Assembly: GCA_022478985.1 (NCBI GenBank)
Contig: JAKSZP010007889.1
Location: forward strand, 124,001 to 188,000
Origin: Massospora cicadina
Lineage: Eukaryota > Entomophthoromycota > Entomophthoromycetes > Entomophthorales > Entomophthoraceae
DNA length: 64,000 nt
Direction: 5' to 3'
Numbering within the stretch: the first letter of the stretch is position 1; every line of letters starts with the position of its first letter. The notes beneath the pieces are model-generated. The model did not search any database and was not told the origin of the DNA. It saw only the letters and a program-made list of their open reading frames with translations. The position numbers were made by a program, and so were the translations under genes. This document shows positions 23,161 through 34,382 of this stretch, piece by piece.

Positions 23161-24130
23161 TAAGTGTTTCAGGCTCATCACAGCCCCCCACAGTTGGCCA
23201 TCAAGGGAATAAGAAATGTATCAATTTGATTAAGAGTACCCATAATTGGACGAGTTTGTCAAAAGATGCACCAGCCTGGATTGTCAATTGTGTTACATGT
23301 GCCAGGGCCAAGTCAGATTGATCAGGAAGGAATGATCTCCTTCATCCATTACAACAGGCTTAGGTTTATGGACATTGTATCCATGTTGTTGTTGTTGAAC
23401 TTCCCTGCTCAAACGGGTTTACTGTGGTGATGGTGGTGGTTGATCAGTTTGCAAATTTTGCCCATTTATCCCTTGCTCATCCGCCATTTCTTCAGAAGAA
23501 ACTGCACGTCTCTTTGTGCGCCATGTATTTTTCGATGTTTGGTATCCCGCAGAAGATTATCAGTGACTGTGGGCCTCAGTTTACATCGCAGTTCTGAAAT
23601 GAGCTTTTATCAATTTTAAAAATTACGCCTTACCAATCCACAGTATATCATCTCAAGTCTGAAGACAAACTGAGAGGGTTAATCAGATCTTGGAACTTTA
23701 CTTGTGCTGCTATACTTTGGCCATGCAGGATACCTGGGTTAATGACCTTCCTCTCGCTCAATTTAATTATAGTAATGGGACGCATGCCTCTATGGGGTTT
23801 TCCCCTTGTGAAGCGACTTTGGGGTTTAGCCCCTTGTTTCAATTGGTCCTTGTATGCGTCCAGAGGCTCAGCTGCCGCAAATCATGCAGAGCATATTTGG
23901 TCTACCCAGTCCTTGGTGCAGGAGCATCTCACTAAGGCTATTGGCGACTATAAGCGTTTTGCAAATTGGAAACAGCTACCTGCTCGTGACATTGTGGTGG
24001 GTTTGATGTCTTGCTTGATACGCGCCATTTGCTGATGTAGGTACCCTACTGGAAGTTTGCAAGCAAGCATTCAGGCCCCCACTTGGTGGAGGAGGATTTG
24101 GGGAATGGTGCTTTCCAGTTAAAGTTGCCA
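23160..24130 (+). pseudogene. Chromovirus D integrase
   Basis: The zinc domain shows NCVTCARAKSD at about 23285-23320. The core keeps VVVDQFANFAHL (first Asp) and SDCGPQFTS (second Asp). The third acidic residue is readable after a frame change as QTERVNQ at about 23665-23690. The downstream region continues through PLAQFNYSN and SPCEATLGF. Integrase joins element ends to chromosomal DNA; frameshifts make this copy inactive. Confidence 0.75.
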
Positions 24131-24199
24131 TCTCACTGGAGACAACATCCAGTTTTTCGCGCATCTCAGCTGTCCCTGTTCAAGGGCACTAACCCTTGG

Positions 24200-24410
24200 A
24201 TCCTGAACTTATAGTAGTTGAGGATGTGGAGGAGGATGAAGTGGAGTGTATTTTAGCATCCCACAAATCTCAGAGGTCAGTTAAGTATCTCATTGAGTAA
24301 AGTTACCCAGCCTATGTGAACAGCTGGGTCAAGGCCTGTGATTGCGCAAACTTTATGAAACTTGTTGAGGCATTTCACATATCCCATCCTGATGCTGCCC
24401 ATCCCTAGAA
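24200..24410 (+). pseudogene. Chromovirus D chromodomain
   Basis: Reading from about 24235: DEVECILASHK, then KYLIE, a stop where the conserved Trp should be, YPAYVNSW, and a tail of the type CANFMKLVEAFH. The spacing fits a chromodomain of the HP1 type found at integrase C-termini of chromoviruses. This confirms the group assignment of D. Confidence 0.75.
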
Positions 24411-24500
24411 AAAGTTGCAACTTTAATGGTAATTAAGTTGCCCAAAGCTCACAAAAATGTATCTCTCACGTAGTTTCCATGGAAAGGCACCCCTCCGCTG

Positions 24501-24517
24501 TCAAAAGGGAAGGGTAA
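24501..24517 (+). promoter_or_regulatory. Polypurine tract of chromovirus D
   Basis: TCAAAAGGGAAGGGTAA directly precedes the TG of the 3' LTR. It marks plus-strand priming and confirms the orientation. Confidence 0.8.
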
Positions 24518-25739
24518 TGTAAGTCCAGAGGAACGTCCCCTCTGCGTGAATCAGGCGATTTTCCCATTTCCTAACAAAACGTATCCAAAGAGGTCAGCTG
24601 TACCCCTCGTCACACAGTGTGACCTCACCCATGTGGTAGACAAGCTTGGGGTAACAGCGCTCCCTCTGAAGATTCCTTCCGCGGTCCCCACACTTAACTA
24701 GGAAAAGTTAGTATACTGAATAGAGGAAATCTGTGCCGAATCATTGGAAACTGTCATCCCCATGAGCTGGAGAGACTCTATAAAGCCGATGGCTCCAAAT
24801 CCTCATAATTTAGAGTCAAAATGCCTGAAACATATGGGATTAAAGCCTTACAGATGTGAAACTTATAGCTGAAGGAGACAAATAATAAATTCTCAGTCAA
24901 AATTGCTAATGACATTGAGCTAAAGAGTAGTATGATTGCCAGCCCTAAATTACTCTCAAAATTGTCAGATTTTGTCCTGACAGGCATATATCACCATTGG
25001 GGATTGTTGCCATTAATTCAAAACACTCATCACAGAAAATTGGGATCATCGCTCAAGGAATACCACTTGGCTGAATAGATGTTCCAGTGATTAGCATGGG
25101 TGGGTTGGTCAACCTGAACCAATTTCTGACCCATTGGTACCTTCCCTATGTGGGGTGGCCCTGGGGGATCCCTGTTGCTCGTCAAGCCAAATACTGTCAC
25201 ATTAACCGCCATAAACGCATTAAATCCACAGGTCAGACATTCACATGAGAACTGATAGTGACTCAGCCCACCACTGAATCATTCAATGTCAGTTTAGATT
25301 GAAGTTGATATTCCCCCTCACTCAAAGATTTTCTGGGTTAGGTCAAAAATTTGAGGGCCCCAATCCCTGCTTTGATAACCTATTAAATAAAAAACTAATT
25401 AATCAGTTGCTTTGCACAAGGAATTTGCTGGTTGAATTTCTTTAAATAGCTTTTCAAGAAAAATCTTAATACACAATTCCAGGTTTTTATTATTTTCAAA
25501 TCTAAAACTTCACACACGCCTATATTTCCACAACCCATGGAGTCCATGGCCATTTTCACCTGTTCTTTGCTAAGTTCATATACACAATTATGACTCAGGG
25601 TCGCTCAGTGATGAAAAATTTCCTGGTTTCATAAGATTCACTCAAGTAGCAGTGCCACTGGCATTTGGACTTTTTATTTAGGCGCTTTGGCACTTCAATT
25701 GGCAGGTCGGTCTAAAATTAACTTGCTATCTTCCTTAAA
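24518..25739 (+). repeat. 3' LTR of chromovirus D
   Basis: It matches 16922-18144 over its full length. Element E Gag resumes directly after it. Confidence 0.88.
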
Positions 25740-27170
25740 GAACCCACCAAGTTGAGTATCTAGTACGCACCCTGCAACAAACTATCTGGATCTGGCCTCT
25801 CATGACTACATCTCCAGGAGTGAAGGACCTGAAGGGCCTAGGGGGCCTGAAGGTCTCAAAGGACATGAGGGACAGAGGACCTGAGGGTCATCGTGAACCT
25901 TAAGGGCCCTCTGGCCCTGTGGCACCTAACCCTAGAGACCCTGAAGACTCTTGGCAAAAGGATGTTTTGGCATCCCTAGCTGCCTTACATGATCAAATTT
26001 AGTATATAGTCCAGGGATGCAAACTATGAGTAGATTGGATTCTCCTTGGCTCTAAGGTCTCCATTGGGTCATCTTCAGTTGAAATGGATAAATTTAGTGC
26101 TTTCACCAAGCTTACTGATAGGTGGTTCTTTCAGCTTAAATAAAACTGTTGAGGATTTGAGACCCATTTGACCACCCTTGAGATCCAGTTTCTCCTTCAG
26201 GGCGCCTATATTCAAGTCTTAAAGGAGAAGGTTTCCCATAAGGCTTCCATTCCTTCCTCAATTTAAACTGGGATGATATCCAATTGGATCTCAAGGGTCT
26301 AAGATGACGGTTGGACCAGCTGGTCCCCCGCAACTATTATAGAGATCTAGATCTCTGAAATGGCTTTAATTACTGGCGTTAACAACCTTCTCTACTCTTC
26401 TTGTAACTAACTTTCTAGCCTAGATTTAGAGAGGTTCACCCCCAGCCAGATGAGCATCGCCTATTTCCTGTATGCCTACAAAAGTTACATGGAAGAAGCC
26501 ACTGACTAGCAGAAAGTGAAGAATATCAACTCCTGCCTTAACAGCACTACTCAGGAGATCATGAATATACATTTGAAGGAATGTAACACTTGGAAACAGA
26601 TCCGTATGGCCTTAAACCAAGAATTCAGCGGCAATCAAACCCTGGTCAAACAAAAAGCAAGCGTTCAAAGGTATCCTCCTGAATAAAGGGGAGAGCCCCA
26701 TGGAGTTTAACAGCTTTTTCTAATCTCAAATTCAGTCCTTTGTACCACCAATTGGATTACTCTGGACGACGCCATTATTGTTGTCATCTCTGCATTGGGG
26801 TCTTAACCCAAAGTTTGAATCCATATGGTAATCCAACATAATGGCTTCGCTTGCATCTGAGAGATTATATAAGTGATCAACAAGATTCTGCATTAACCTT
26901 TTAATCCAAGTCTACCCCTTCAGTTTCCTTCAACTGTCATAAAGGTCCATGTGGTCAAAAACCAGAAGAAACCTCGACCACAATGCCCCTACTGCAATGG
27001 TTTCAAACACAGCACTAAAACATGCTGGAAACGACTTTCCTAGGGGGTGATAAAAGAGCTGTCAACATGAAAGACGAGGCTCTCCATGGTGACACACCTA
27101 CCACACCTCAAGGATAGCCCATGAACTTGAACAAACCTGGAGCTATCTTTCCTGAAGAAGAAGCTTTGGT
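25740..27170 (+). pseudogene. Element E Gag, collagen-like part to zinc knuckle
   Basis: After D the Gag of E resumes. At 25825-25930 it has collagen-like triplets (GPE GPR GPE GLK GHE GQR, then after a frameshift GPE and GPS GPV), matching the G copy. A capsid-like region follows (about 26370-26830; LKECNTWKQIR equals LKECNTWEQVR of G). A CCHC knuckle, CPYCNGFKHSTKTC, lies at about 26984-27025. Gag would form the particle and bind RNA. Stops occur throughout. Confidence 0.72.
25825..25930 (+). other. Collagen-like Gly-X-Y segment in E Gag
   Basis: Six consecutive Gly-X-Y triplets from 25825, a one-base shift, and then further triplets to about 25930, rich in Pro and Glu. The matching segment in G is 57969-58070 (minus). 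Confidence 0.7.
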
Positions 27171-27174
27171 ACTA

Positions 27175-27221
27175 ATTTTTTTATAAATAGATGGTCCCAA
27201 CCTAAAGGGGGATACACCGAT
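27175..27221 (-). mobile_element. Micro-retroposon copy 2 (about 45 bp)
   Basis: On this strand a T run is followed by ATAGATGGTCCCAACC, then AAAGGGGGATACACCGAT. In reverse this corresponds to copy 1 nearly from its first base, with several substitutions. Flanking duplications are unclear (CTTTGGTACTAAT before, CTTTATTTAATCA after). It interrupts the E Gag-Pol junction. Confidence 0.6.
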
Positions 27222-27439
27222 CTTTATTTAATCACGCCTGAGCTCCTAAGAGCTTGAGGCAAAGGCAGGGGTAAGCGGAGGTGTCAAGAAAGGGTGGGGA
27301 AAGCTTTTCCAGAGCCAGGTGTCCACTTGTACTGACCTATTGGCCCATGCCGACATGGTAAATACTTTCAGAGACATCTCGAAATGAACCTGAAAGTGAG
27401 TGATCATATGGGGAAGTTTTGGTACCCATTGATAATAAA

Positions 27440-28560
27440 GAATTCAATACTGTTTACTTTTCTCCTGATGACTCTCTCATGTTTCTCATGCTACTTCCCC
27501 AGTTCAGAGTCTGGTTACCCAAATCTTAGTTTAATTTAATAAGATTACTCCTCGCCATAGTTGACAGTGGTTCCCCATGAACATTATATCATTTAAGTTG
27601 ATGAAGAGCATCTAAATCGCTCTAGACTTGCTACACTATATGGAGCATGGCATGGCTGGCCCCCAAAGTACCCAATCTATAAGGGCCTATTCTTCCCTAC
27701 CTATCTAATTTGGGAATCTCTCTGTAAATACCCCTTCCATTGTGCTGTATAATCTGAGCTATGACCTGCTTTTTGGAACTCAGTTTCTTTGAGACTACTT
27801 AGCAATAGTAAATTATGATGACGGATTTTTATTTCTACTGGGGCATTGGGTCCTCCTAATTTTTGAAACTCCTTGTAACGCTAAGATGGAGCTTAAGGCC
27901 CGAGCTTGCCTATCAGAGAGTAAAGGCCATATTGATTAACTTCAATTTCGCTTAAGGGGTTCTCAGGTTCAGCTGCATCCACCTGCTGGTGTTGGATAAG
28001 AAGGTATGCCGATCTACTTACCTAGGGCGAACACTATACCTTGAAGTACCAAATTATTGTTGACACCTGGGTACATGTCAACATCCCCTTCAGATACCTG
28101 TTGATAATTTGAGGCCTAGATAATCCATCCGTCAAGGTGGTGCTAACCTTCACGGGATTCCTAGATTTAGCTTATACTGAATTTATGACTGCGCTGTTAC
28201 CAAACCTTACCAACTGACCCAGGGTAGTAGGCCCAAACAGTCCCGCTGCCTATGACCTCCTCCTACCAGTAGAGGCTGTTGATGATGTCCACAGTTTTAA
28301 GCTTCTAAGGGACTTTGGATTAAAGATGACTTCGCCAGTAACCCTGGTAAACACCAGTATGGATGAGATCTCACTGAGGACCAACAATGCAAAGTCCAAG
28401 AATTGTTGGAGGAGTATTTAGACCTATTTTCAGCCTCAACCTATAATATGGAAGAATGAATGGGATTTTAAATCATGCAAGATTGGGGACGCTCCATCTT
28501 TCTGGTTCTGATCTTACTAAAAGAGTAAGGTTAAAGAGGCCTAGGTGGCGGTTGAGCTTA
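27440..28560 (+). pseudogene. Element E protease region
   Basis: Collinear with the G protease region: MEHGMAGPQ and RAYSSLPI match the G sequences around the VDSGS active site, but the active site itself is decayed here. The stretch up to the RT includes a linker with GDAPSF-like residues, also present in G. Heavily interrupted by stops. Confidence 0.5.
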
Positions 28561-29920
28561 GACAACTACTCGAAGCTGGACTCTTAGTGCCATCGTTCAG
28601 CCCTTGGGCCTCTTTCTTCCTGCTTCTTTAGAAGAAGGTTGGCAGCCATCAGGGGGTGATGGACTATCAGCGGCTCAACTCCATCACCAATAAGGACACA
28701 TATCCTTTGCCCCATATTAAAGACTCTCTCTGACTGCTTTCCAGATTGTAGTACTTTTCTGCAATGGATCCTGGTAGTGGATATTGGGAAGTAGAGATCG
28801 CCCACAAAGATTGAGCCAAGTGATCACTTATAGCCAACGAAGGGCTATTCGAGCCCATGAGGATGCCCCAGGGCCTCTGTAATGTGCGTGGCCACTTTCC
28901 AACACGCCATAAGCGGGATCCTTGGGGACTTGAAGCTATTGTGTGTCTTTGTCTACCTTGACAACGTCATTATCTGCTCATGAAACTTTAATGGACATGT
29001 GGAGCATCTTTTAGAAGATTTCAATTAGCTTTTTTAGGCTTTGATAAAGTTCAAACTTTAAAAGTTCTCCTTATTCCAGTTCAGAGATTTGGTTCCTGGG
29101 ACACAAGGTCTCAAAAGATGGCATCCAGCCAAACTGGACAAAGTTGATTCCATAGAAAAGATGTTACGCCCCCAGAGTCTAAGAGATATCCAGTATTCCT
29201 TGGCATGGTGGGTGATTACCATAAATTTAACCATTTAGTTTGCCAACCTGAATGAGCTTTATTTTACCCTCTGTAGAAGAATGAGCCTTTTTAATGACAG
29301 CTTAAAAAATATAGGCCTTTAATGTGTTGAGTACTGCTCTTTGCACTAAGCCCATTTTAATCCATCTACATTTTGACCAACCCTTCTTTTTTTAATACTA
29401 GATGGTCCCAACCCAAGGGTTGACCAACCCTTCTTGTTGTTCACGGATATGAGCAATTTAGCCGTTGGGGCCATCCTAGCCCAGCATGATGAAAGTCAGG
29501 TTGATCATCCAGTGGCCTATTTTAGCAAGACTATTAGTAATGGAGAATGGAACTATAGTGTTATTGAGTGGGAATGCCTGGATTTCTTGCTAGCAACCAA
29601 ACATAGACCATAACTTTATGGCACCCACTTTACAATCATCACTGGCGTTCCTCGCTCTAGTGGCTCCAGAAGATGAAGGACACAGATGGCCAACCAGCCA
29701 GATGGGTCTTAAGACTGCAGAGCTATGATTTCATTGTTGTTCATCATGAGGTTTGATCCATTTAAACGCTGATGGCAACTTTAGGATGTCAGTGCTGGAT
29801 GCTTTGACCCCCCATGGAAGACCAACTGTATGATCTGACTGGTCGACCTGAATGTTGGGAGTTTGAAACATCTGAGTTCCAGGATGAGATCAAAAAGTGA
29901 CCCAGGACACTCAGATTAAG
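28561..29920 (+). pseudogene. Element E reverse transcriptase and RNase H
   Basis: RT blocks run from the substrate-binding region through FSAMDPGSGYWEVE (catalytic Asp kept), LFEPMRMPQGLCN, then the box YLDN (28954-28965; the second Asp codon AAC follows GAC, a CpG-to-CpA change). Thumb FLGMVGDYHKF follows. RNase H at 29350-29760 reads LFTDMSNLAVGAILAQHDES. It is interrupted by micro-retroposon copy 3, which duplicated the codons for the residues FDQPFL. Frames shift repeatedly. Confidence 0.75.
29389..29419 (-). mobile_element. Micro-retroposon copy 3 (31 bp, perfect TSD)
   Basis: A 31-bp insert (T run, AATACTAGATGGTCCCAACC, AAGGG) lies between two identical 16-bp copies of TTGACCAACCCTTCTT (29373-29388 and 29420-29435). 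Deleting the insert and one copy restores the RNase H reading FDQPFLLFTD, so the empty site is known. On the minus strand the insert is a copy of the right three quarters of copy 1 with an A tail. Confidence 0.88.
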
Positions 29921-29929
29921 GACGGGCTA

Positions 29930-30860
29930 TATAAGAAGTTTAACAAGAAATGGTTCCCTTAAGTCTGCATTATTACTGAATTAACGTCATCCTAGAGAGA
30001 CATACTACTTTGTGACATGGAGAAGTTAATAAGACTTACAAATAGTTAAGTCAAGATGTTACTGGGACCAAATTGCAGAGATCATCCAGGAGGTCCTGGA
30101 GGCCTATACGATTTGCTGATCCTAAGACCAGGACAGTCCTTGATATCAATTGTAATTTCCCCAATGGGACCCTTCAATGTCATTAGCATTGATGTGATAG
30201 GGCCTCTTGCCACTGGACTGCGCAGCCATAAATATCCTCCTAGTCGTGGATCAAACAATAAAATGGGTTGAATCAATTTCAGTCCCCATTGCCACTGAAT
30301 AAGCCATGGATCAATTCCTTATTCAATCCGGTTCCACCCAGCATGGATGCCCACAAACCTTTGTTTTGGACATTGGGCTTAATTTCACCTCACAGATAGT
30401 CCGTAAACTTACTTTGCTTTTTGGCAGGACCAAAGTTTCGCCATATCCTATAACCCATCCATTAAAGGGCGGTGGAACTCACTAATGGAACCCTAGTCTC
30501 TATCTTATGAAAGATAGCCACCTCTGACCCTTCTTGCTGGGGTCATTATTTATCCAGCGCTTTGTTTGCCTACAAAATAAGCTACCTTCAAGTCATTAAA
30601 ATGTTCCCCTTTGAAGCTCTGTATGGAAATGTCACCGCTCCCAAGTAGTGTTCAGCCTTTGCTCAAAACCTCAGCTCCTGAGAACTATGAAATAACCTGA
30701 GGGCCTTAGCCAATTAAATTGTCTGGATTTTAAGCCCTAGCCATGCAAGGCATTGTCACCATCAGAAGGGAGACATCACAATCTTTTGTCAGATGACCCT
30801 CCTTACCAATTTTCAAATAGGTACCTCAATATTTTCTATTACCATTTGTAGAGGTCGACA
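29930..30860 (+). pseudogene. Element E integrase
   Basis: The core begins with FNVISIDVIGPLATG at about 30174, followed by VVDQTIKWVE (first Asp), VLDIGLNFTS (second Asp; DNG changed) and AVELTNGT in a shifted frame (third acidic residue). The order and spacing equal those of the G integrase. No chromodomain is present. Confidence 0.72.
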
Positions 30861-31022
30861 GAATAAGCTTGAAGTTCTTTGGTCCTGACCTTATAAGCTC
30901 TCACAAGGTGAACTCCAAGTACTACATTGCTGATAATGTTAATCATGGGAAAGTGGAAACTGAGTGTATAGCCATATCCTCCAGCCCTATACTCCCCTTT
31001 GACAGGATCTTGAGGGGGGCGT

Positions 31023-31488
31023 TGTCAAAATTCAAGATGATGTTTAAGCTGAAATCTCTGCTCCTGAATCAAGCCTAATCAGATTGACTCTCAAACCAGT
31101 GTGAATGGAACCTTACCTTAAGGCACTGAAACTAGATTTGATCAGGAAACATCATGTGGATGAGGAATGATGGAATCAACTTCAAAATACCATCCCGCTT
31201 CCAGACTCTTGAGAGGCGCTGCCCCCACTGCCGTGATATTGAAGATGATGCAGTAAATAAGACACCTTCCAGGAGATTGATCATGAAGGCTTAAAAATAT
31301 CCTGATCCTGCAGGCCATGGAGGTCCCAGAGGCACCATGTCCCCATAAGCCCTATAAATATTGACGCTTTATAACACAATAAAGTTTCTATATTCTATTA
31401 ATTTTTGTTTCTTGATCTATATGCTACTTTTTAGCTTCAAACCAATTTTTGGACTTTGGAGACAGTCAAGAGAACTGTTACTCTGAGA
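31023..31488 (+). repeat. 3' LTR of element E
   Basis: It starts TGTCAAAATTCAAGA after the polypurine tract. It aligns with the reverse complement of the G LTR (TGTCAGGATTCAAGA) and with its end (AGAACTGT). An AATAAA lies near 31380. Confidence 0.72.
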
Positions 31489-32592
31489 ATTACTAATACC
31501 TTAGCCTTACTCCCAGATACTCATCTTTAAGCCAAACACAATATCAAAAAAATATTGGCGACCCTATTCATGTGCGCCTGATCTTTATTTTCCTCCATTA
31601 GGTGATATTGAGCCCCATACTTCTGATGCTCTCACGCTCTTAGTTTCATCTTTCTAACACATTTCTCTGGATGGGAAATGATAAAATTTGAGGAAGGATC
31701 TCAAAATCCCCTCTCCCTCTCCGCAAAGTTCATATGTGGTTTGTCACTTCTTACTTGGTTGGTTTTAGTTTGCTTTGATTTGTTGCTATATTCCTTGCCT
31801 AAGCTTTTTGGTATGTTTTAATTTTATTTAAATTTGATAATATCTATCCCCTTATCAGCTTACCTCAGATAAACAAAATTTAATTTTGGTATAATTCTTA
31901 ATGTTCCAAACACCAATTCCAACTCTCCAATTTTTAGTCTTCTTAATATACTAATAAAATTATGAGGTTTTCTAATTTGACTGAACGTCAGAGTTCTGAG
32001 TGTGGAATATTCTAAAATTTAGAAAAACCAAAAGATTACAGGTTAAAATAAAATGCATCTGTTTATGGTGTGCCACACCTTACCTTCCAACTGCCTTTTT
32101 TGCAACAATTTTTACTTTCTAATTTTTTTCTACCTGATAGAACATAACAATACACTACAACCTGAGAAAAAAGTTGCAGTATATCAGCACAGCGCTGTCA
32201 ACTTACAAGCTTCAGTCTATATACAGGCTAATATTCTCACAAGTGAGAGTATATCCTGTTTCAGCTTATTCACTAGCTATTTGATTAAATAAGAATCATA
32301 CATTTACTAAAATATCCTTTTGCCATCTTTAATTGAGTAGTCAATAAGCATGGCATGCATTGAAGAAACCTCCACGAGCCCTAAAGATAGCTCACTCCTT
32401 TTCAACTAGAGGACTTTGGGTATATTACTAATAGGTGCTTGATTTCTCTGGTGGTTTATTGGGTATGCAAGTTTTAAAACTAGGTCAAACTTGGGCTCCC
32501 CTTTAAGGACCAGGGAAAGTTAGTACACAGAAAGTATAGATTACGGCCACTATGGTTCCAGATTTAGTCAACATCTTTTCCTATATGTAAAC
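31489..32592. other. Spacer between elements E and H
   Basis: About 1.1 kb of AT-rich DNA. I see no gene, RNA or repeat in it. Confidence 0.5.
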
Positions 32593-33180
32593 TGTCAGAA
32601 ATAATGGGAATCATATGAATATGAACAAGTTATAAACGCAACCTAAATTGCAATGCTGTTTAGGGAGCTCCACTGATTTGATAAGTATTGAGAATGGTTA
32701 GTTAATGACCTCCTAAAAGGGCATTAGAGATCCAGAACCTTAGATGAATCTGCAAATTCAGCTAGTAAAGACGCTGAGTCAGCTTATGAGGATCTTGCCA
32801 TTTTGGAGGTCTATAGTTTCCGCCGCCTCAAACAAGATGGGTTGATTACAAAGAAAACCCTTATGTTCCTCCACATCAAATTGGAGGTCTCCATACCTGA
32901 CTTTATCCCGATTCTCAAATAATTCATATTTAAGAGATCCTGAGTAACTCAAAGGCCTATGAATATCTCCGAATTTTAACAATAAAGATACCTTCAAATT
33001 GTCTTTTTAAAAGATTTTACCTGTTCCAGAAACAGAAATTGCCTCCACGAAGTCCTTCCAATGAGGAATATTTGCCTTAGGGAACACTATCCCTAAGAAA
33101 TTCTGCTGAATCTGGTTTTAATAATAATCAAACATCCTTCAAAGGCCTGACCTTCATAGAGTTCAATGATTTCTAAAAAC
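32593..33180 (+). repeat. 5' LTR of element H
   Basis: It starts TGTCAGAAATAATGGG and matches 47258-47842 throughout. The 3' boundary is fixed only by the primer-site motif at 33181. Confidence 0.8.
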
Positions 33181-33198
33181 TGGTGCTTTCTGACAGGT
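33181..33198 (+). promoter_or_regulatory. Primer-binding-site-like motif of element H
   Basis: TGGTGCTTTCTGACAGGT follows the LTR. It shares TGGTGCT with the F and G sites but differs after that. Confidence 0.5.
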
Positions 33199-33832
33199 CC
33201 TTCTGAGTTTCCAGTGTGAAGACCTATCTCTGTATGAATTACTCCAGCGAAGACAGTTCTCCTTACTTGGAGGAGAACATGAGTTTGACTTGATGGGTTG
33301 CTATAATAATCACTATATGACTTTACCTTAATCATGAGAACTTGAGTTTTGTGCAACTATGCTTTAACTTTTTCGGCCCCAGATGAGTCCACCTATTGAT
33401 TTCAGGCTCTTGATTTAGCCCAGGCAATCTGAGTGCTACTAGACGAGATTATGAACCCTGATGGGAGGACTAGTCGTAGCAGCTCTATTCAGACTTCTCA
33501 AATAAGCCAATTATATTCCTCAGCTGAGCTTTCAAACAATTAAGTAGGATGACCCAAGTAGAATAGTACCTCCAGAGATTTTTTCATCCTGACTTACAAC
33601 ATCTCATGAAGTTGCTAGCACTCCACCGTATGAAGATGCAGCAGCAGCTCGGATTGACCCATCATATTCACTCACAACACCTTGAATTCTATGAAGCCGC
33701 CTTTAATTTCAGGCAAGATAGTCAGAAGCCACGTTGAACAACTGCGAAAGATTCATTAATCTCAACTCCACTTGGATCATATTGACACTGGGGTTGTCCA
33801 ATATATGCAAAAGAACTCTCTAAGTAATAATC

Positions 33833-33852
33833 TTTTTTTTAGTACTAGATGG
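33833..33852 (-). mobile_element. Micro-retroposon copy 4 (20 bp, perfect TSD)
   Basis: Eight T's and AGTACTAGATGG lie between two identical 16-bp copies of TCTCTAAGTAATAATC (33817-33832 and 33853-33868). In reverse this is the last 12 bases of the copy 1 body plus an A tail. It is the most 5'-truncated member and one of the shortest retroposed inserts I could imagine recognising. Confidence 0.82.
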
Positions 33853-34060
33853 TCTCTAAGTAATAATCCAGTTATCCAAGAGCATAAACCAAAGAGTGGA
33901 ATGTGCTTTATCTACTCTTCTTAATCAAATTGCTAAAGATCTCTGAGTGATTGATTCCCAAATTGCCAATTTTTTTGCCTGGATTCAGCAATTGAGAAAA
34001 TGACTTACTATGATGCTGACTCCAGAAGTTATCATTCTACATGGAACTCTCAGAAAAACA

Positions 34061-34126
34061 GGAATTAGTGGATGAGAAGGAGAGCAAGGGGCTCCTGGAC
34101 CTGGATGCCCCCAAGGTCCTCCTGGA
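34061..34126 (+). other. Collagen-like Gly-X-Y segment in H Gag
   Basis: From GGA at 34061, Gly recurs every third codon: GIS, G-stop-E (TGA, probably from CGA), GEQ, GAP, GPG, then CPQ (Gly to Cys), GPP, G. Sixty-six bases keep the phase although the surrounding frame is broken. Confidence 0.72.
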
Positions 34127-34382
34127 ATATACTCACCTGCTGAAACCTCCTTCAATGAGGACCACGAAGCACATATAAGGCTTTTGAAGGACAACTATTA
34201 CTGGTGGTCCAGGGAGTTGAGTTGACTATCAAGGGGGAACATCTTGATGCCGATTTGACCTTTAACTCCTTGTACAACAATTATGCAAGTATGACTAGCA
34301 CCTGCTTCAACCTAATTGACTTGCAAAATCAAAAAAATCGTCACATTGAGAGAATAATTGACCATCTCCAAACAATTGATCC

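Larger units (their letters stand above)
16922..25739 (+). mobile_element. Chromovirus D (Ty3/gypsy), about 8.8 kb
   Basis: Long direct repeats of 1,223 and 1,222 bp (16922-18144 and 24518-25739) flank protease, RT, RNase H, integrase and chromodomain remains. A clean polypurine tract precedes the 3' LTR. The flanking pentamers GCAAC (16917-16921) and GAACC (25740-25744) may be a decayed target duplication. D sits inside the Gag gene of E. Its RT is interrupted at about 19690-22165 by foreign DNA including a complete TRIM-like element. Confidence 0.88.
16241..31488 (+). mobile_element. Ty3/gypsy element E, split by chromovirus D
   Basis: Gag sequence at 16290-16921 stops at the D 5' LTR and resumes right after the D 3' LTR at 25740. 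The two halves together follow the Gag of element G in order. Pol follows (27460-31000), then a polypurine tract (TGAGGGGGGC, 31011-31020) and a 3' LTR (31023-31488) homologous to the G LTRs. E and G are one family in opposite orientation; E is far more decayed and must be older than D. Confidence 0.82.
33400..34382 (+). pseudogene. Element H Gag, N-terminal part with collagen-like segment
   Basis: At about 33570-33740 the frame reads FFHPDLQHLMKLLALH, then QLGLTHHIH and EFYEAAFNF, matching the N-terminal block of G Gag (FVHPAIHHLLQLVGLH, QLGLTQNLH, DFYDAASSF). Micro-retroposon copy 4 interrupts it at 33833. At 34061-34126 a collagen-like stretch follows. The reading continues through NRHIERIIDHLQTIDP and is cut by the F 5' LTR. 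The function of the N-terminal block is unknown. Confidence 0.72.

Noticed and set aside
30056..30120. A fourth collagen-like stretch (HPGGPGG)
   Set aside because: It lies in the integrase region, is too short and has no Gly period of three.
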